Source of the DNA: Scytonema hofmannii PCC 7110 | Lineage (GTDB): Bacteria; Cyanobacteriota; Cyanobacteriia; Cyanobacteriales; Nostocaceae | Direction of reading: 5' to 3' | NCBI RefSeq assembly: GCF_000346485.2 | Contig: NZ_KQ976354.1 | Location: 4,484,436 to 4,548,435, forward strand | DNA: 64,000 nt | Part shown: piece after piece, positions 7,801 through 17,016 of the stretch | Numbering within the stretch: the first letter of the stretch is position 1 | Layout of the letters: each line of letters begins with the position of its first letter | Notes under the pieces: model-generated | What the model was told of the DNA's origin: nothing | Database searches by the model: none | Seen by the model: the letters and a program-made list of their open reading frames with translations, nothing else | Translations under genes and position numbers: made by a program

Positions 7801-9978
7801 ATGGCAGTTGCTAACGAAGAACAAATTAGCAAATTTATTACCACCGAACCGCTAAAGGCTAGTACTGAAGCGGGTGAACAAAAAGTTTGGGATTCTATTA
7901 AAAATGCTTTTTCCGATAGAAAATGCATAGCTTACTGGCGTTATCCCATTTTCTCGAAGGTAGGGGAGATTCGCAAGGAACCGGACATTCTGATTGCCGA
8001 TCGCGAGTTTGGTTTATCGGTCATTGAAATATTGTCAGTTACCATTGACCAAATTACTGGTATGAATGATGGAATCTGGCAATTGCAAAACTTTTGGCTC
8101 GCAGAAGCAAACCCCTATCAACAAGCCGAACATCAATTACGTGCTTTGATTGCGTATTGCGATCGCGAACCAGCTATTTGGCGCAAAGTTAACGGAAGAG
8201 CCATTGTTGCACTTCCCCTCATAACCCAAGAACAATGGCAACAAAGAGGTTTTGACCAAATACCCAACTGTCCTCCTTTGATTTTTCAAGACCAATTAAG
8301 TAAAGTGAGTTGCATTGAACGATTTCAACAAATCCCTGCTGTCGTTCCTGGAGAAAACTTAGAAGATAAAGACTGGGAATTGCTACTGTCAGTAGTTAGC
8401 GGGACACCAGAACATCGCAAAGAGACGAATCGCACGACATCTGCGCTCGCACACAACAGCCGCGCCAGTGTCATGGAAAATCTACAGCAAAGGTTATACG
8501 AAATTGATTTGCAACAAGAGCATATTGGCAAAGAAATCCCCCCAGGTCCTCAACGAATACGCGGTATTGCAGGCTCAGGCAAAACAGTACTGTTGTGTCA
8601 AAAAGCAGCGCATATGCACCTCAAGCATCCAGATTGGGATATTGCCATTGTGTTTTTCACTCGCTCTTTACATGACTTGATGATTAAACTATTGGATCGA
8701 TGGATTCGCCGCTTCAGCAGTGGTGAATTGACTTACGATCCAAAAACCAACCACAAACTGCGGGTACTTCATGCATGGGGAGCAAAAGAACATCCTGGTT
8801 TATATGGGACGATTTGCGAGTACCACGGTAAAAAACGCAAGATAGTTGCAGATACAAAGGAAAGACAACCCAATCGAGGTTTAGCAGAACTGTGTAAACG
8901 GCTACAGGAAGAAATCACAATTGAACCCATGTTTGATGCCATTTTGATTGACGAAGGTCAGGATTTGGTATCCGAAGCCGATCTGAAGTTCGAGGATAAA
9001 CAGGCAATTTACTGGTTGGCTTATCAAGCGTTGCGACCTGTAGATGAAGAAAACCCAGAGGAACGCCGCTTAATTTGGGCTTATGATGAAGCGCAAAGTT
9101 TAGATAGCATAGCAGTTCCAAAGGCAAAAGAAGTCTTTGGTGAGAAATTGAGCAATATTTTGAGCAAACAACCCCAATACTCTGGCGGTATTAAGCGTTC
9201 TGAGGTTATGCGTCGCTGTTACCGGACTCCAGGACCTATTCTCACTGCGGCTCATGCTATTGGTATGGGTTTGCTACGCCCTCAGGGAATGCTTGCAGGT
9301 CTTACAAATAGAGATGATTGGAACAAAATTGGTTATGAAGTCAAAGGAGACTTTCGACGAGTTGGCAAGCCAATTACCGTGCATCGACCAATCGAATATT
9401 CACCCAACCCTATTCCCGAACTTTGGGGTAAACCTGTTTTAGAATTTCAAACTTACGGTTCTCGTCGAGAAGAATTGCAAGCACTGACAGATAGCATCAC
9501 GCACAATGTTATGTTTGATGGTCTCAATCCCAGTCGCGATATTTTAGTCGTGGTTTTAGGCTCTAACTCTGAGGCAATGGAGTTAGAAGTTGATGTCGCT
9601 GGTTTTTTATTAGACCACAATATTGATATTTATATACCTACAGCTTTAACCTTAAATGATATGACTCCCCAATGGCCTAACAATGACCCAGATAAATTCT
9701 GGCATGAGTCCGGGGTAACGGTGTCTCGCACCAACCGTGCTAAGGGACACGAGGCGGATATGGTGTATGTGGTTGGCTTTGATAATGTCGCTCGTAATGA
9801 GAGTGATGTGAATTACCGCAACCAGCTATTTGTAGGTTTAACGAGAGCGAGGGGTTGGGCGAGTCTGAGTGGTGTAGGCAATTACCCAATGTATGATGAG
9901 ATGCGGCAAGTGATTTCTAGTGGCGACACTTTTACATTCACTTACAAGCGTCCGCCAAAGCGTGATATTGGGGAATAG
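7801..9978 (+). CDS. NERD-domain SF1 (UvrD-like) helicase
   Basis: A 725-residue protein joining an N-terminal NERD nuclease-like domain (about residues 22-130) to a UvrD/Rep-type helicase. Helicase motifs in order are Walker A GIAGSGKT (about 255-262), ILIDEGQD (about 381-388), a YRTPGPI motif, TVSRTNRAKGHEADMVYV, and LFVGLTRARG near the end. NERD nucleases use D...ExK. Here D62 and E76 are present, but the expected lysine is leucine (IEILSV), so cleavage may be lost. Such proteins are frequent in defence islands. It stands alone with repeats on both sides. Confidence 0.85.
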   Translation: MAVANEEQISKFITTEPLKASTEAGEQKVWDSIKNAFSDRKCIAYWRYPIFSKVGEIRKEPDILIADREFGLSVIEILSVTIDQITGMNDGIWQLQNFWLAEANPYQQAEHQLRALIAYCDREPAIWRKVNGRAIVALPLITQEQWQQRGFDQIPNCPPLIFQDQLSKVSCIERFQQIPAVVPGENLEDKDWELLLSVVSGTPEHRKETNRTTSALAHNSRASVMENLQQRLYEIDLQQEHIGKEIPPGPQRIRGIAGSGKTVLLCQKAAHMHLKHPDWDIAIVFFTRSLHDLMIKLLDRWIRRFSSGELTYDPKTNHKLRVLHAWGAKEHPGLYGTICEYHGKKRKIVADTKERQPNRGLAELCKRLQEEITIEPMFDAILIDEGQDLVSEADLKFEDKQAIYWLAYQALRPVDEENPEERRLIWAYDEAQSLDSIAVPKAKEVFGEKLSNILSKQPQYSGGIKRSEVMRRCYRTPGPILTAAHAIGMGLLRPQGMLAGLTNRDDWNKIGYEVKGDFRRVGKPITVHRPIEYSPNPIPELWGKPVLEFQTYGSRREELQALTDSITHNVMFDGLNPSRDILVVVLGSNSEAMELEVDVAGFLLDHNIDIYIPTALTLNDMTPQWPNNDPDKFWHESGVTVSRTNRAKGHEADMVYVVGFDNVARNESDVNYRNQLFVGLTRARGWASLSGVGNYPMYDEMRQVISSGDTFTFTYKRPPKRDIGE

Positions 9979-10015
9979 GGAATGGGGAATAGGGAATGGG
10001 GAATAGGGAATAGCA
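9970..10015. repeat. GGGGAAT-type heptamer repeat
   Basis: Alternating GGGGAAT and AGGGAAT units directly follow the helicase stop codon. No coding content. Confidence 0.75.
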
Positions 10016-10097
10016 AAGAAAAAAACAGGAGTTGAATATCTTAAACAATGCCCAATTCCCCATATCCTATGCTCGTAGTTAATTGTTGTACTAACGT

Positions 10098-10125
10098 GTA
10101 CGGGCGCAAGGCCTTGCGCCCCTAC
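10098..10125. repeat. Palindromic repeat GGGCGCAAGGCCTTGCGCCC
   Basis: A near-perfect palindrome flanked by GTAC and CTAC. A second copy in the opposite orientation lies at 11108-11135, so the two bracket the S1-like gene. This resembles a widespread cyanobacterial intergenic repeat and could fold in RNA as a hairpin. Confidence 0.75.
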
Positions 10126-10139
10126 TAAAAACTCACTGG

Positions 10140-11048
10140 TCACTGGTCACTGGACATCTTGTTTCTAGCTCGTTCAGCACGGGCTTCAGCGGATGCCATA
10201 ACATCTTCCATATTTTCCAAGACTTCGCCTGGGAAATTTTCCAAAACTCTGGTCGAGAGGGCTACTCGACCTTTCCCTTCATCTAAATCTAAGATCGCAG
10301 CTTTAATCGGTTGACCGAGTTGAAATACATTTTCTAGATTCTCAATAAATTTCTGGCTCACTTGTTTAATGTGGAGCAAAGCGCTTGTGCCATCTACATC
10401 AACAAACACTCCGAAGGGTTTGATCCCTGTGACTTTCCCGGATACTAACTGACCAACTTCTAATGTACTGAAGTTGGCAGAACGTGCTGCTACGCGTTGT
10501 GAAAGTATCAGTTTATTGGTGCTACGGTTCACTTCCAAAAAGCCGACAGTTAAGGTTTGCCCTTTGAGTGCCTCTAAATTATCGCGCTCGGTTAGGTGCG
10601 ATCGCGGAATAAATCCCCGCAAACCCTGAACATCAACGGTAACGCCACCTTTGTTAACATTATTTACCCGTACCTGAACTGTCTTGGAATTTTCCTGCAT
10701 CTGCACCAGTCGATCCCAAATGTGCCTAATTTCCAGTTGCTTTCGCGATAGGGTGACTTGACCTTCTGCATCTTGATCGCGGATAATTAAGAACTCTTGC
10801 TCTTCATTTAATGGCAGTACCTCCGATAAATCAGTAACTGCTCTCAAAGAAGCCTCATCGCGGGGAATATAAGCTGACGATTTGCCACCGATATCGACGT
10901 AGGCTCCATCTGGATCGATTTGAAAAACTTTGCCGTGTACCACCTGTCCTTTTTGAAACTGGTAGTCGTGTTTTTCCAGTGCCTTGGCAAAATCGTCCAT
11001 TGTAAAAGACGAATCGGCTTTTTGAGAAATTTTCGCGTCGGAGTTCAT
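10140..11048 (-). CDS. S1-domain protein, 30S ribosomal protein S1 homologue
   Basis: A 302-residue protein with three S1 RNA-binding repeats: about 35-105 (GQVVHGKVFQIDPDGAYVDI), 120-190 (VQVRVNNVNKGGVTVDVQGL) and 205-275 (GQLVSGKVTGIKPFGVFVDV). Three repeats match the short cyanobacterial/plastid S1. It binds mRNA and helps translation initiation. Cyanobacteria have two such paralogues and I cannot tell which this is. The last codons (S-S-D-Q-stop) are written by a CAGTGAC heptamer array, so the repeat supplied the stop. Confidence 0.88.
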   Translation of the reverse strand: MNSDAKISQKADSSFTMDDFAKALEKHDYQFQKGQVVHGKVFQIDPDGAYVDIGGKSSAYIPRDEASLRAVTDLSEVLPLNEEQEFLIIRDQDAEGQVTLSRKQLEIRHIWDRLVQMQENSKTVQVRVNNVNKGGVTVDVQGLRGFIPRSHLTERDNLEALKGQTLTVGFLEVNRSTNKLILSQRVAARSANFSTLEVGQLVSGKVTGIKPFGVFVDVDGTSALLHIKQVSQKFIENLENVFQLGQPIKAAILDLDEGKGRVALSTRVLENFPGEVLENMEDVMASAEARAERARNKMSSDQ

Positions 11049-11107
11049 GACTTATAAAGACTCATTGTTAATTGCTAACAGCTTTGTGGAAGTGTAGTTA
11101 GTGGTTA

Positions 11108-11135
11108 GTAGGGGCGCAATGCCTTGCGCCCGTAC
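11108..11135. repeat. Palindromic repeat, inverted copy
   Basis: GGGGCGCAATGCCTTGCGCC, the opposite-orientation partner of the palindrome at 10098-10125. A CTACTAT-type short tandem array follows at about 11155-11185. Confidence 0.7.
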
Positions 11136-11189
11136 AGTGGTTAGTGGTTAACTACTAACTACTATCTACTATCTACTATCTACTAACAA

Positions 11190-11933
11190 CTAACGAATTT
11201 GTGAAAACAGTTGCTTCACGTGCTCCCAAGCATCAGCTGTAGCTATTGAATTATAGCTGGCACGTTGGTCACAGAAAAATCCGTGCTCAGCTCCATCGTA
11301 GCGAAACACGCGATGAGGAACTTTGTATTTTTCTAACTCTGCTTCAATTTGGTTTACCTGTTCTACTGGTATGCTGGCGTCTTCTGTACCAAAGAAGGCG
11401 TAGAGAGTGCCTTTAATTTCTGAGGTACGAGTTATGGTAGGGTTGCCATCTCCTGGTGTACGGGTGGGGATACCTGCACCGTAGAAAGAAGCTGTAGCTT
11501 TAATATCTGGTAGGGTTGCGGCTAAGTAGGCGACATGACCTCCAAAGCAAAAACCTATACAGCCAAAGCCATTCTTGTTGACTTCATCAACGGTTTTCAG
11601 ATAGTCAACGGTTGCTTGAATATCGGCTAACAGTTGTGGTGCGTTTGTTTGCTCCCAAGCGTACTTTTTACCTACCTCTATATCTTGTGGTGTGTAGCCC
11701 GTCTCAAATCCAGGGGCAACTCTTTGGAACAAGGCTGGTGCAATTGCTACATAACCTTCTTTCGCTATACGTTCTGTAACATCCCGAATGTGCGAATTGA
11801 CTCCGAATATTTCTTGTAATACTACTACTCCAGGGTAAGAACCTGGCTCCAAAGGCATTGCTTGGTACGCGTCGATTTGTACGTTATCTTGCAAAATTTT
11901 AATTTTTGTGGTAACGAGCGATCGCTCTGCCAT
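11190..11933 (-). CDS. Dienelactone hydrolase family protein
   Basis: A 247-residue alpha/beta hydrolase. The family triad is visible: nucleophile Cys in GFCFGGH, Asp in FFGTEDASIPVEQV, and His in YDGAEHGFFCDQR. In bacteria these enzymes open dienelactones or act as general carboxyl esterases; the natural substrate here is unknown. No signal peptide is seen, so it is cytoplasmic. Length is normal. It is probably monocistronic, with repeats downstream and a gap of 200 bases to the divergent regulator gene. Confidence 0.9.
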   Translation of the reverse strand: MAERSLVTTKIKILQDNVQIDAYQAMPLEPGSYPGVVVLQEIFGVNSHIRDVTERIAKEGYVAIAPALFQRVAPGFETGYTPQDIEVGKKYAWEQTNAPQLLADIQATVDYLKTVDEVNKNGFGCIGFCFGGHVAYLAATLPDIKATASFYGAGIPTRTPGDGNPTITRTSEIKGTLYAFFGTEDASIPVEQVNQIEAELEKYKVPHRVFRYDGAEHGFFCDQRASYNSIATADAWEHVKQLFSQIR

Positions 11934-12134
11934 AATAGTTTTTACCAGTAGTGTGTGAGTATATAGATATAGCTCTAAGCTAGAGCCTAGGGCTATCCCC
12001 GATCAATTATCAACCACTAGTAGCAACTGCACCAGAAATTTCTAATAACCCAAGTGAATCTATAAGTAATATATTTAACAATTGGCATTTGCAGCTGGTT
12101 TTATGCAGCAACCACCATACAGGAGACTTTGTTG

Positions 12135-13121
12135 ATGCTTCAATTCCGAATCCAACCAGACAGTGAAATACCCGCATCCAACCAGCTGTTTAACCAAATT
12201 CGATTTGCGATCGCATCTCGGCAATATCCACCCGGATACAAATTACCGAGTACGCGGGCGTTGGCAATGCAGACGGGGCTACATCGCAATACAATTAGCA
12301 AGGTTTACCGCCAGTTAGAAGACGATGGCTTGGTAGAAAGCCTTGCTGGTTCGGGTATATATGTCCGCGCCCAAGGGCATGAGGGAGGTAGTAAGCTACA
12401 ATCGCCGATTCTCAAACAGAATCCTCAAGCCAGCAAAGTTGTACAGCAAGCGCTTGATGAACTTCTCTCGCAAGGTTGTACGCTGAGTCAGGCACGAGAG
12501 TTATTTTTAGCAGAAATTGATTGGCGCTTGCGTTGTAGTGCGCGAGTGTTGGTTGCGGTTCCATCTCGAGACATTGGCGCGGGAGAACTTATGGTCTATG
12601 AATTAGAACAAACCCTCAAAATACCAGTACAGTTAGTACCGATGGAAGAATTATCTGCTGTTTTGGATCAAACTTCCTCTGCTACAGTCGTGACAAGTCG
12701 GTATTTTATTGGTGATGTGGAAGTTATTGCAGCCCCTAAAGCTGCGCGCGTAATTCCTCTTGATATACATGACTACGCTAAGGAGTACACTTTATTTAAA
12801 AACCTCCCAAAAGATAGCTGTCTTGGCATAGTTAGCCTGAGTTCTGGAATTCTGACAGCAATGGAAGTGATTCTTCACGGTTTGAGGGGGGATGAAATAC
12901 TGATTATGACAGCGCAGCCAAAAGATACTTACAGACTTCACGCAATGGTCAAAAGAGCACAAGTGGTTTTTAGTACAGATCAAGTAAGTTATTCAGCCGC
13001 CCAAGCAGCCCTGCAAGCTACTATGGATGATATTATTCGTCCGCCCAGGCTACTTTATGCCGAAAATTATATCGGTTCTAATTCGATTAACTTACTTAAA
13101 CGAGAGTTAGGTTTGGGTTAG
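12135..13121 (+). CDS. GntR-family transcription regulator
   Basis: A 328-residue regulator. Residues 1-75 are a GntR winged helix (ASNQLFNQIRFAIASRQYPP, LPSTRALAMQTGLHRNTISK, VYRQLEDDGLVESLAGSGIYV). The large C-terminal part is not the full aminotransferase fold of MocR proteins and its ligand is unknown. I chose the ATG at 12135, which has AGGAGA nine bases upstream, over a TTG two codons earlier. It may control the divergent hydrolase gene, but no operator is evident. Confidence 0.85.
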   Translation: MLQFRIQPDSEIPASNQLFNQIRFAIASRQYPPGYKLPSTRALAMQTGLHRNTISKVYRQLEDDGLVESLAGSGIYVRAQGHEGGSKLQSPILKQNPQASKVVQQALDELLSQGCTLSQARELFLAEIDWRLRCSARVLVAVPSRDIGAGELMVYELEQTLKIPVQLVPMEELSAVLDQTSSATVVTSRYFIGDVEVIAAPKAARVIPLDIHDYAKEYTLFKNLPKDSCLGIVSLSSGILTAMEVILHGLRGDEILIMTAQPKDTYRLHAMVKRAQVVFSTDQVSYSAAQAALQATMDDIIRPPRLLYAENYIGSNSINLLKRELGLG

Positions 13122-13168
13122 TAGTTTAGGAAGTAGGAGACTTCCAAATAAAAAAATCTTAATATCTT

Positions 13169-13226
13169 GTGGTGCGGGCATCCTGCCCGCTATTTGGATA
13201 GGATGGGCGAGGATGCCCATCCCACA
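13169..13226. repeat. Twin GC-rich hairpins (GGGCATCCTGCCC type)
   Basis: GCGGGCATCCTGCCCGC and GATGGGCGAGGATGCCCATC follow each other and each can fold. This looks like a common cyanobacterial interspersed repeat. It lies just after the GntR gene and could also act as its transcript end. Confidence 0.6.
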
Positions 13227-13314
13227 AGAGTTAAAGTAAGCTCAACTCATGCACTAATCTGATATCTAGATTTACAATAGATATAGCCAATAATGAAAAA
13301 AATATGTAAATTTT

Positions 13315-13668
13315 ATGACTAGTAATTTGCTGAAAAATATAGCAGATGATTTATCCAAAATTAACTATTCAGTATTAGTTGAAGAAAAAGAAGGCGGATA
13401 TCAAGCAACAGTTTGGGGTTTACCAGATTGTCAGATATTTGCACAAACGCGGGAAGAAGCGCTAGATAGTCTACATCAACTTTTAAAGACTCGATTAAAA
13501 AATGTAGAAATAGTTACTCAAGAAATTGTAGCGCCAAAATCAGAACATCCCTGGATGAAATTTGCGGGTAAGTATAAGGATGACCCACAATTTGATGATA
13601 TGCTTGCTGATATTGAAGCATATCGACGCGAACTAGATGCAGAAATGGAAGAATCCGAGCGCCAATGA
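13315..13668 (+). CDS. HicB-like antitoxin candidate
   Basis: A 117-residue protein. Residues 15-65 resemble the HicB partial RNase H-like fold (YSVLVEEKEGGYQATVWGLP, then AQTREEALDSLHQLLKTRL). The rest is an acidic helical tail (DDMLADIEAYRRELDAEMEE) that could bind the next gene product. Since the neighbour is a PIN toxin rather than HicA, this would be a hybrid pair. The start is an ATG after an A-rich leader. It lies 20 bases before the toxin gene. Confidence 0.7.
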   Translation: MTSNLLKNIADDLSKINYSVLVEEKEGGYQATVWGLPDCQIFAQTREEALDSLHQLLKTRLKNVEIVTQEIVAPKSEHPWMKFAGKYKDDPQFDDMLADIEAYRRELDAEMEESERQ

Positions 13669-13688
13669 AATGGTGAGGAAGAAGTTCA

Positions 13689-14114
13689 GTGAGCTTGTGG
13701 ATACTTGATACCGATACTTTTTCATTCTTTCAAAGAGCGCATCCCTTAGTAAGTCAACGTGTAAATGCGATACCCGCAGAACAATTAGCTACAACAGTTA
13801 TTACATTTGAAGAACAGATGTACGGAAGATTGAACCGTATTAGAAGAGCTAATTCACAAGATTCATTAGTATTTGCTTATATGCAATTACGTGAAACTTT
13901 GGAAGATTTTAAAACGATCAACGTACTGAATTTTAATGAAGAAGCCGCTAATTGCTATGCAGAATTGCTACGTCAGAAGTTTCGTATCAGTACGCAAGAT
14001 TTACGAATAGGGTCAATTGCAATTTCTAATAACGCTATTTTGGTAACGCGAAATCAGCGAGATTTTTCCCGCATTCCTAGGTTGCAATTTGAAGATTGGA
14101 CGATGGGGAATTAG
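13689..14114 (+). CDS. Toxin, VapC-type PIN domain ribonuclease
   Basis: A 141-residue PIN nuclease. Acidic residues are in LWILDTDTFSFF and in TFEEQMYG. The third helix reads STQDLRIGSIAISNNAILV, followed by TRNQRDFSRIP, typical of the VapC group using TxNxxDF. The start is GTG (Met-Ser-Leu-Trp), preceded by AGGAAGAAG. It pairs with the upstream HicB-like gene. A MITE follows its stop. Confidence 0.87.
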   Translation: MSLWILDTDTFSFFQRAHPLVSQRVNAIPAEQLATTVITFEEQMYGRLNRIRRANSQDSLVFAYMQLRETLEDFKTINVLNFNEEAANCYAELLRQKFRISTQDLRIGSIAISNNAILVTRNQRDFSRIPRLQFEDWTMGN

Positions 14115-14127
14115 TGCGATAACGCTC

Positions 14128-14322
14128 AGATCCCCGACTTCTTTAAGGATACAGCTGGCGATTAGGGGGTGACACCCCCCAATGACGAGAAATAAGCTAT
14201 TTCAGCGCTATTTCAGGACGCGATCGCATTCCGAGTATCGTCTCGAAACGCCTATAAAATCGTTGGGGTGAGGGGTCAAACCCATCATTCGCCAGCTGTA
14301 TCCTTTAAGAAGTCGGGGATCT
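14128..14322. mobile_element. MITE, 195 bp, 34-bp terminal inverted repeats
   Basis: Both ends carry a 34-base inverted repeat (AGATCCCCGACTTCTTTAAG... at 14128-14161, its mirror at 14289-14322) with two mismatches. The middle has no gene. The AGATCCCCGACTTCTT end sequence belongs to a frequent cyanobacterial MITE type. I see no clear target duplication. It sits between the VapC gene and the end of the ATPase gene. Confidence 0.82.
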
Positions 14323-14328
14323 AAAGTC

Positions 14329-16401
14329 TTATCCCCTACGATCCACTTCATAAATCTCTGTATACTCAAACTCATTGGGGCTTTGTCTCACTAAAGGATA
14401 TCGTTCCCCATCCAATTCAATATAATCCTGTTCGCAGTCAGGTTTAGAAGAGTAGTAAGTCAGTACATATTCTCTACCGATTCTGTCTGCCATTTCTTCT
14501 TCTACTTCACCTCGCCACTGTGTCTTAGTAACTAATACAATCAACTGATTTGCCAATTTCGGAATTGTCTTGGCAGTTTGTCTGCGAGAAATTACATCTA
14601 AACTCCCAAAAGGTGAGTCCATCACAATTGGAAAGGCGCTGCTATCAGGAATCATCAGCATTTTTCTTTTTTCACTCCATTCCCGCACCCTATCGATAAT
14701 GCTGGAAATAAACGATAAGCTGAGAATCTGATTCTCTCCTGTAGAAGCAGCAACAGGCATTTCTATACCAGCAGTATTCTCCACTAGTGTCAGTTCGTAT
14801 TTCTCACTGATTTTAGGTATATAAGGTGTAAACGAAATTTCACTAAAAATTTCTTGTACCCGCTTTTCTAGTTGAAATCGAAACTGCTTCTCTTGTCGTT
14901 CTCTCACTAAAGTTAACCTATCAATAGCATCTTGAGTAGCTGTAATGCGTCGTTGTGTCAGTACTTGCTTTTCTTCGTTTAATTTTTGCTTAGCTACTTG
15001 CTTGACTACCACTTCTAATTCTGTTTTAAAATTCGCAATTTTTTGCTGATTTGCCCCTTGCTCTAGTATTAAATTTCTGATTTTTTCTTCTATTTCATCC
15101 AATCGCTTTTGTAAATTGCTAATTTCTTCATTAGTATCTTTTCTCAATCTTTCTTGAATATTGTCTAACTCATTTTCAAGTTGAGATATCGTTTGTCTGA
15201 GTTGATTGATTCTTGTTTGCTCTCTATCAACTTCTTCCCAAAAGCTGGTTGCTTTCTTATCAATTTCATCGACTTGTGCCAACATACGAATAGCTGTCTC
15301 TTCTACCGCAGAGGAGCCAACTCTAGCCAATAATTTTTCTATATTCTCGTACCCTTGGCTACCCTTTCGGAATTTTGTTCCACAAATACATTGTTGAGAA
15401 ATCAATAAGTCGTTGACAAATTCTTTGGAAATGCCGGAGGTTAATTCCCCTTTTTGTTTGAAAGTATGGACTATTTCTTTAAATTGTAATGCAGTTCCTG
15501 AAAGTAAAACAGTGTAACCTCGTGCGGAAATAATTTTTTTAAGCGTGTCTCTAGAGTCTCTAAGAGTTTGTTGATTGAATGATTTCTGCTTTTCTAATTC
15601 TTGACGCTTTTCTTCTAATTCTTTAGCTGCACTCAGTTCTCGAAATCGGACACTGGTCTCTTTTTTGAAAGTTTCTTGATATTCTAGATCTTGTTGAATT
15701 TCTAATTGTCTTTGATGAATAACGTCTAGTTCATTTTCTATCTTTTCTTGCTGTTTTAATAACTGTTTTATTTCCAAATCACCAATAGACTTTAACTCGC
15801 TTTCTAAACTTTTTTTCGCTTCGCTGAGATGTTTGATAGAACGATTGATAACTTCAACACCTAAAAAAATCTTGGTAGCTTCGGCAATTTCTGGTTTCTT
15901 ATCAGAACGAACTATCTTTTCAATCCGTTCGCCATCAAAGAAGAAATATTGATGTAAACTGGTGGGTAAAATTTGATTGATGATATCTTCTGGGTTTTGT
16001 GTGGGAAAATTCCAGATACCGTCCGCACTGGCAAATTGTAAATATAATTCTGTTTTGCCTGTATCAAAATCCGTTTCATTTTTATAAGCACGAAACTCTC
16101 GTTTGACTCGATAGCGTATGCCTTCATGTTCCCATGCTATCTCTACCCAACACTCTATAGGTTGACCTGATTTTGCTTCGGCGATCGCACGCTTATTGAC
16201 TAATTGTTCGGATGATGCAAAAGCGGCGCTAAATTTCTCATACAGCACCCAAGTAAATGCATTCAGCAAGCTTGTTTTTCCAGAACCATTATTCCCGTGA
16301 ATGACCGTTGTGTTACGAGGATCTCCAACCGCGAGAACAATTTCCGGTGTCTTACCATAAAAAGAGCGAAAGTTACAAAGCTTAATGGAAAGCAACTTCA
16401 T
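14329..16401 (-). CDS. DndD-like SMC/Rad50-type ATPase
   Basis: A 690-residue ABC ATPase of the SMC/Rad50 class, closest in layout to DndD of DNA phosphorothioation systems. The N-terminus has FRSFYGKTP and Walker A GNNGSGKTS (about 36-44). The centre is a long coiled coil interrupted by a CICG turn, possibly a zinc hook. The end holds the ABC signature region (STGENQILSLSFISSI), Walker B FPIVMDSPFGSLD and a C-terminal beta tail. It overlaps a 57-residue upstream gene by 4 bases. No dndB, dndC or dndE lies nearby, so either the system is incomplete or this is a different two-gene unit. Confidence 0.85.
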   Translation of the reverse strand: MKLLSIKLCNFRSFYGKTPEIVLAVGDPRNTTVIHGNNGSGKTSLLNAFTWVLYEKFSAAFASSEQLVNKRAIAEAKSGQPIECWVEIAWEHEGIRYRVKREFRAYKNETDFDTGKTELYLQFASADGIWNFPTQNPEDIINQILPTSLHQYFFFDGERIEKIVRSDKKPEIAEATKIFLGVEVINRSIKHLSEAKKSLESELKSIGDLEIKQLLKQQEKIENELDVIHQRQLEIQQDLEYQETFKKETSVRFRELSAAKELEEKRQELEKQKSFNQQTLRDSRDTLKKIISARGYTVLLSGTALQFKEIVHTFKQKGELTSGISKEFVNDLLISQQCICGTKFRKGSQGYENIEKLLARVGSSAVEETAIRMLAQVDEIDKKATSFWEEVDREQTRINQLRQTISQLENELDNIQERLRKDTNEEISNLQKRLDEIEEKIRNLILEQGANQQKIANFKTELEVVVKQVAKQKLNEEKQVLTQRRITATQDAIDRLTLVRERQEKQFRFQLEKRVQEIFSEISFTPYIPKISEKYELTLVENTAGIEMPVAASTGENQILSLSFISSIIDRVREWSEKRKMLMIPDSSAFPIVMDSPFGSLDVISRRQTAKTIPKLANQLIVLVTKTQWRGEVEEEMADRIGREYVLTYYSSKPDCEQDYIELDGERYPLVRQSPNEFEYTEIYEVDRRG

Positions 16402-16571
16402 CTGACAACTTCCTTCACAATTGCCAAAATGTCATCATTAATATGACTGTTAATTTTCTTATCTAGTCGGCTTTTTTCCAGTTGCCATACACGCTCAATG
16501 ATTTGTCGTACTTCTGGTGTTGCACTGGTAATTGGTTCTTGAACGTAATCAATATTGAGTTCTTTCGCCAT
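16398..16571 (-). CDS. Small protein paired with the DndD-like ATPase
   Basis: A 57-residue acidic/basic helical protein starting MAKELNIDYVQEP and ending in EVVR. The stop overlaps the ATPase start (ATGA), so the two are translated together. I recall small proteins annotated as associated with DNA modification systems that share this look; this is unverified. No catalytic motif is visible. The 70 bases upstream are duplicated at 17411-17481. Confidence 0.7.
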   Translation of the reverse strand: MAKELNIDYVQEPITSATPEVRQIIERVWQLEKSRLDKKINSHINDDILAIVKEVVR

Positions 16572-16643
16572 GTTGCTGTCAAAACAAAGTCGTCTGTATA
16601 TTTTAACTGTTTGTTAGCTCATTACCATCAGTGAAAGTGCGAG
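16572..16643. repeat. Diverged direct repeat, copy 1 (promoter region)
   Basis: This stretch matches 17411-17481 along its length (shared AAAACAAAGTCG, GTTAGCTCATT / GTTAAGTCATT and GTGAAAG). It is the upstream region of the minus-strand small-protein/ATPase operon, so it probably includes its promoter. The HigBA-like pair lies between the two copies. Confidence 0.6.
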
Positions 16644-16674
16644 CAATTATTCTTTATCAAAATTTTATAAAATA

Positions 16675-17016
16675 ATGGAAGCACAACCAAGAGAGATTAG
16701 ACGTTAGATCGCGCCAGAAGGTACAGTTCCTTTTGCAGAATGGCTAGATTCGCTACGTGATAAGAAAGCGAAAGCTAAAATCAAGGAACGACTTAAAAGA
16801 GTTAGCCTCGGTAATTTAGGAGATTGTAAGTCAGTAGGAGGAGGTGTTTTTGAACTGAGGATTGATTATGGTCCGGGCTATAGAGTGTATTATGGACAAG
16901 TAGGGTTAATCATTGTGATTTTGCTATTGGGTAGAGATAAAAGCACTCAAGAGCAGGATATTCGTAAGGCTCAGGAGTATTGGGCAGATTATGAAAAGAA
17001 TGAAAATGCCGACTAG
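16675..17016 (+). pseudogene. HigB/RelE-type toxin gene with in-frame stop
   Basis: From ATG the frame reads MEAQPREIRR, then TAG at 16705-16707, then IAPEGTVPFAEWLDSLRD and onward to a normal C-terminus (YRVYYGQVG, LLLGRDKSTQEQDIRKAQEY). This is a complete phage-derived Gp49-like/HigB toxin of 113 codons, broken only by one nonsense codon where relatives probably have tyrosine. No start codon follows the stop before conserved sequence. The antitoxin gene overlaps its end by 26 bases and is intact. Loss of the toxin with a kept antitoxin is a stable end state. Confidence 0.85.
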
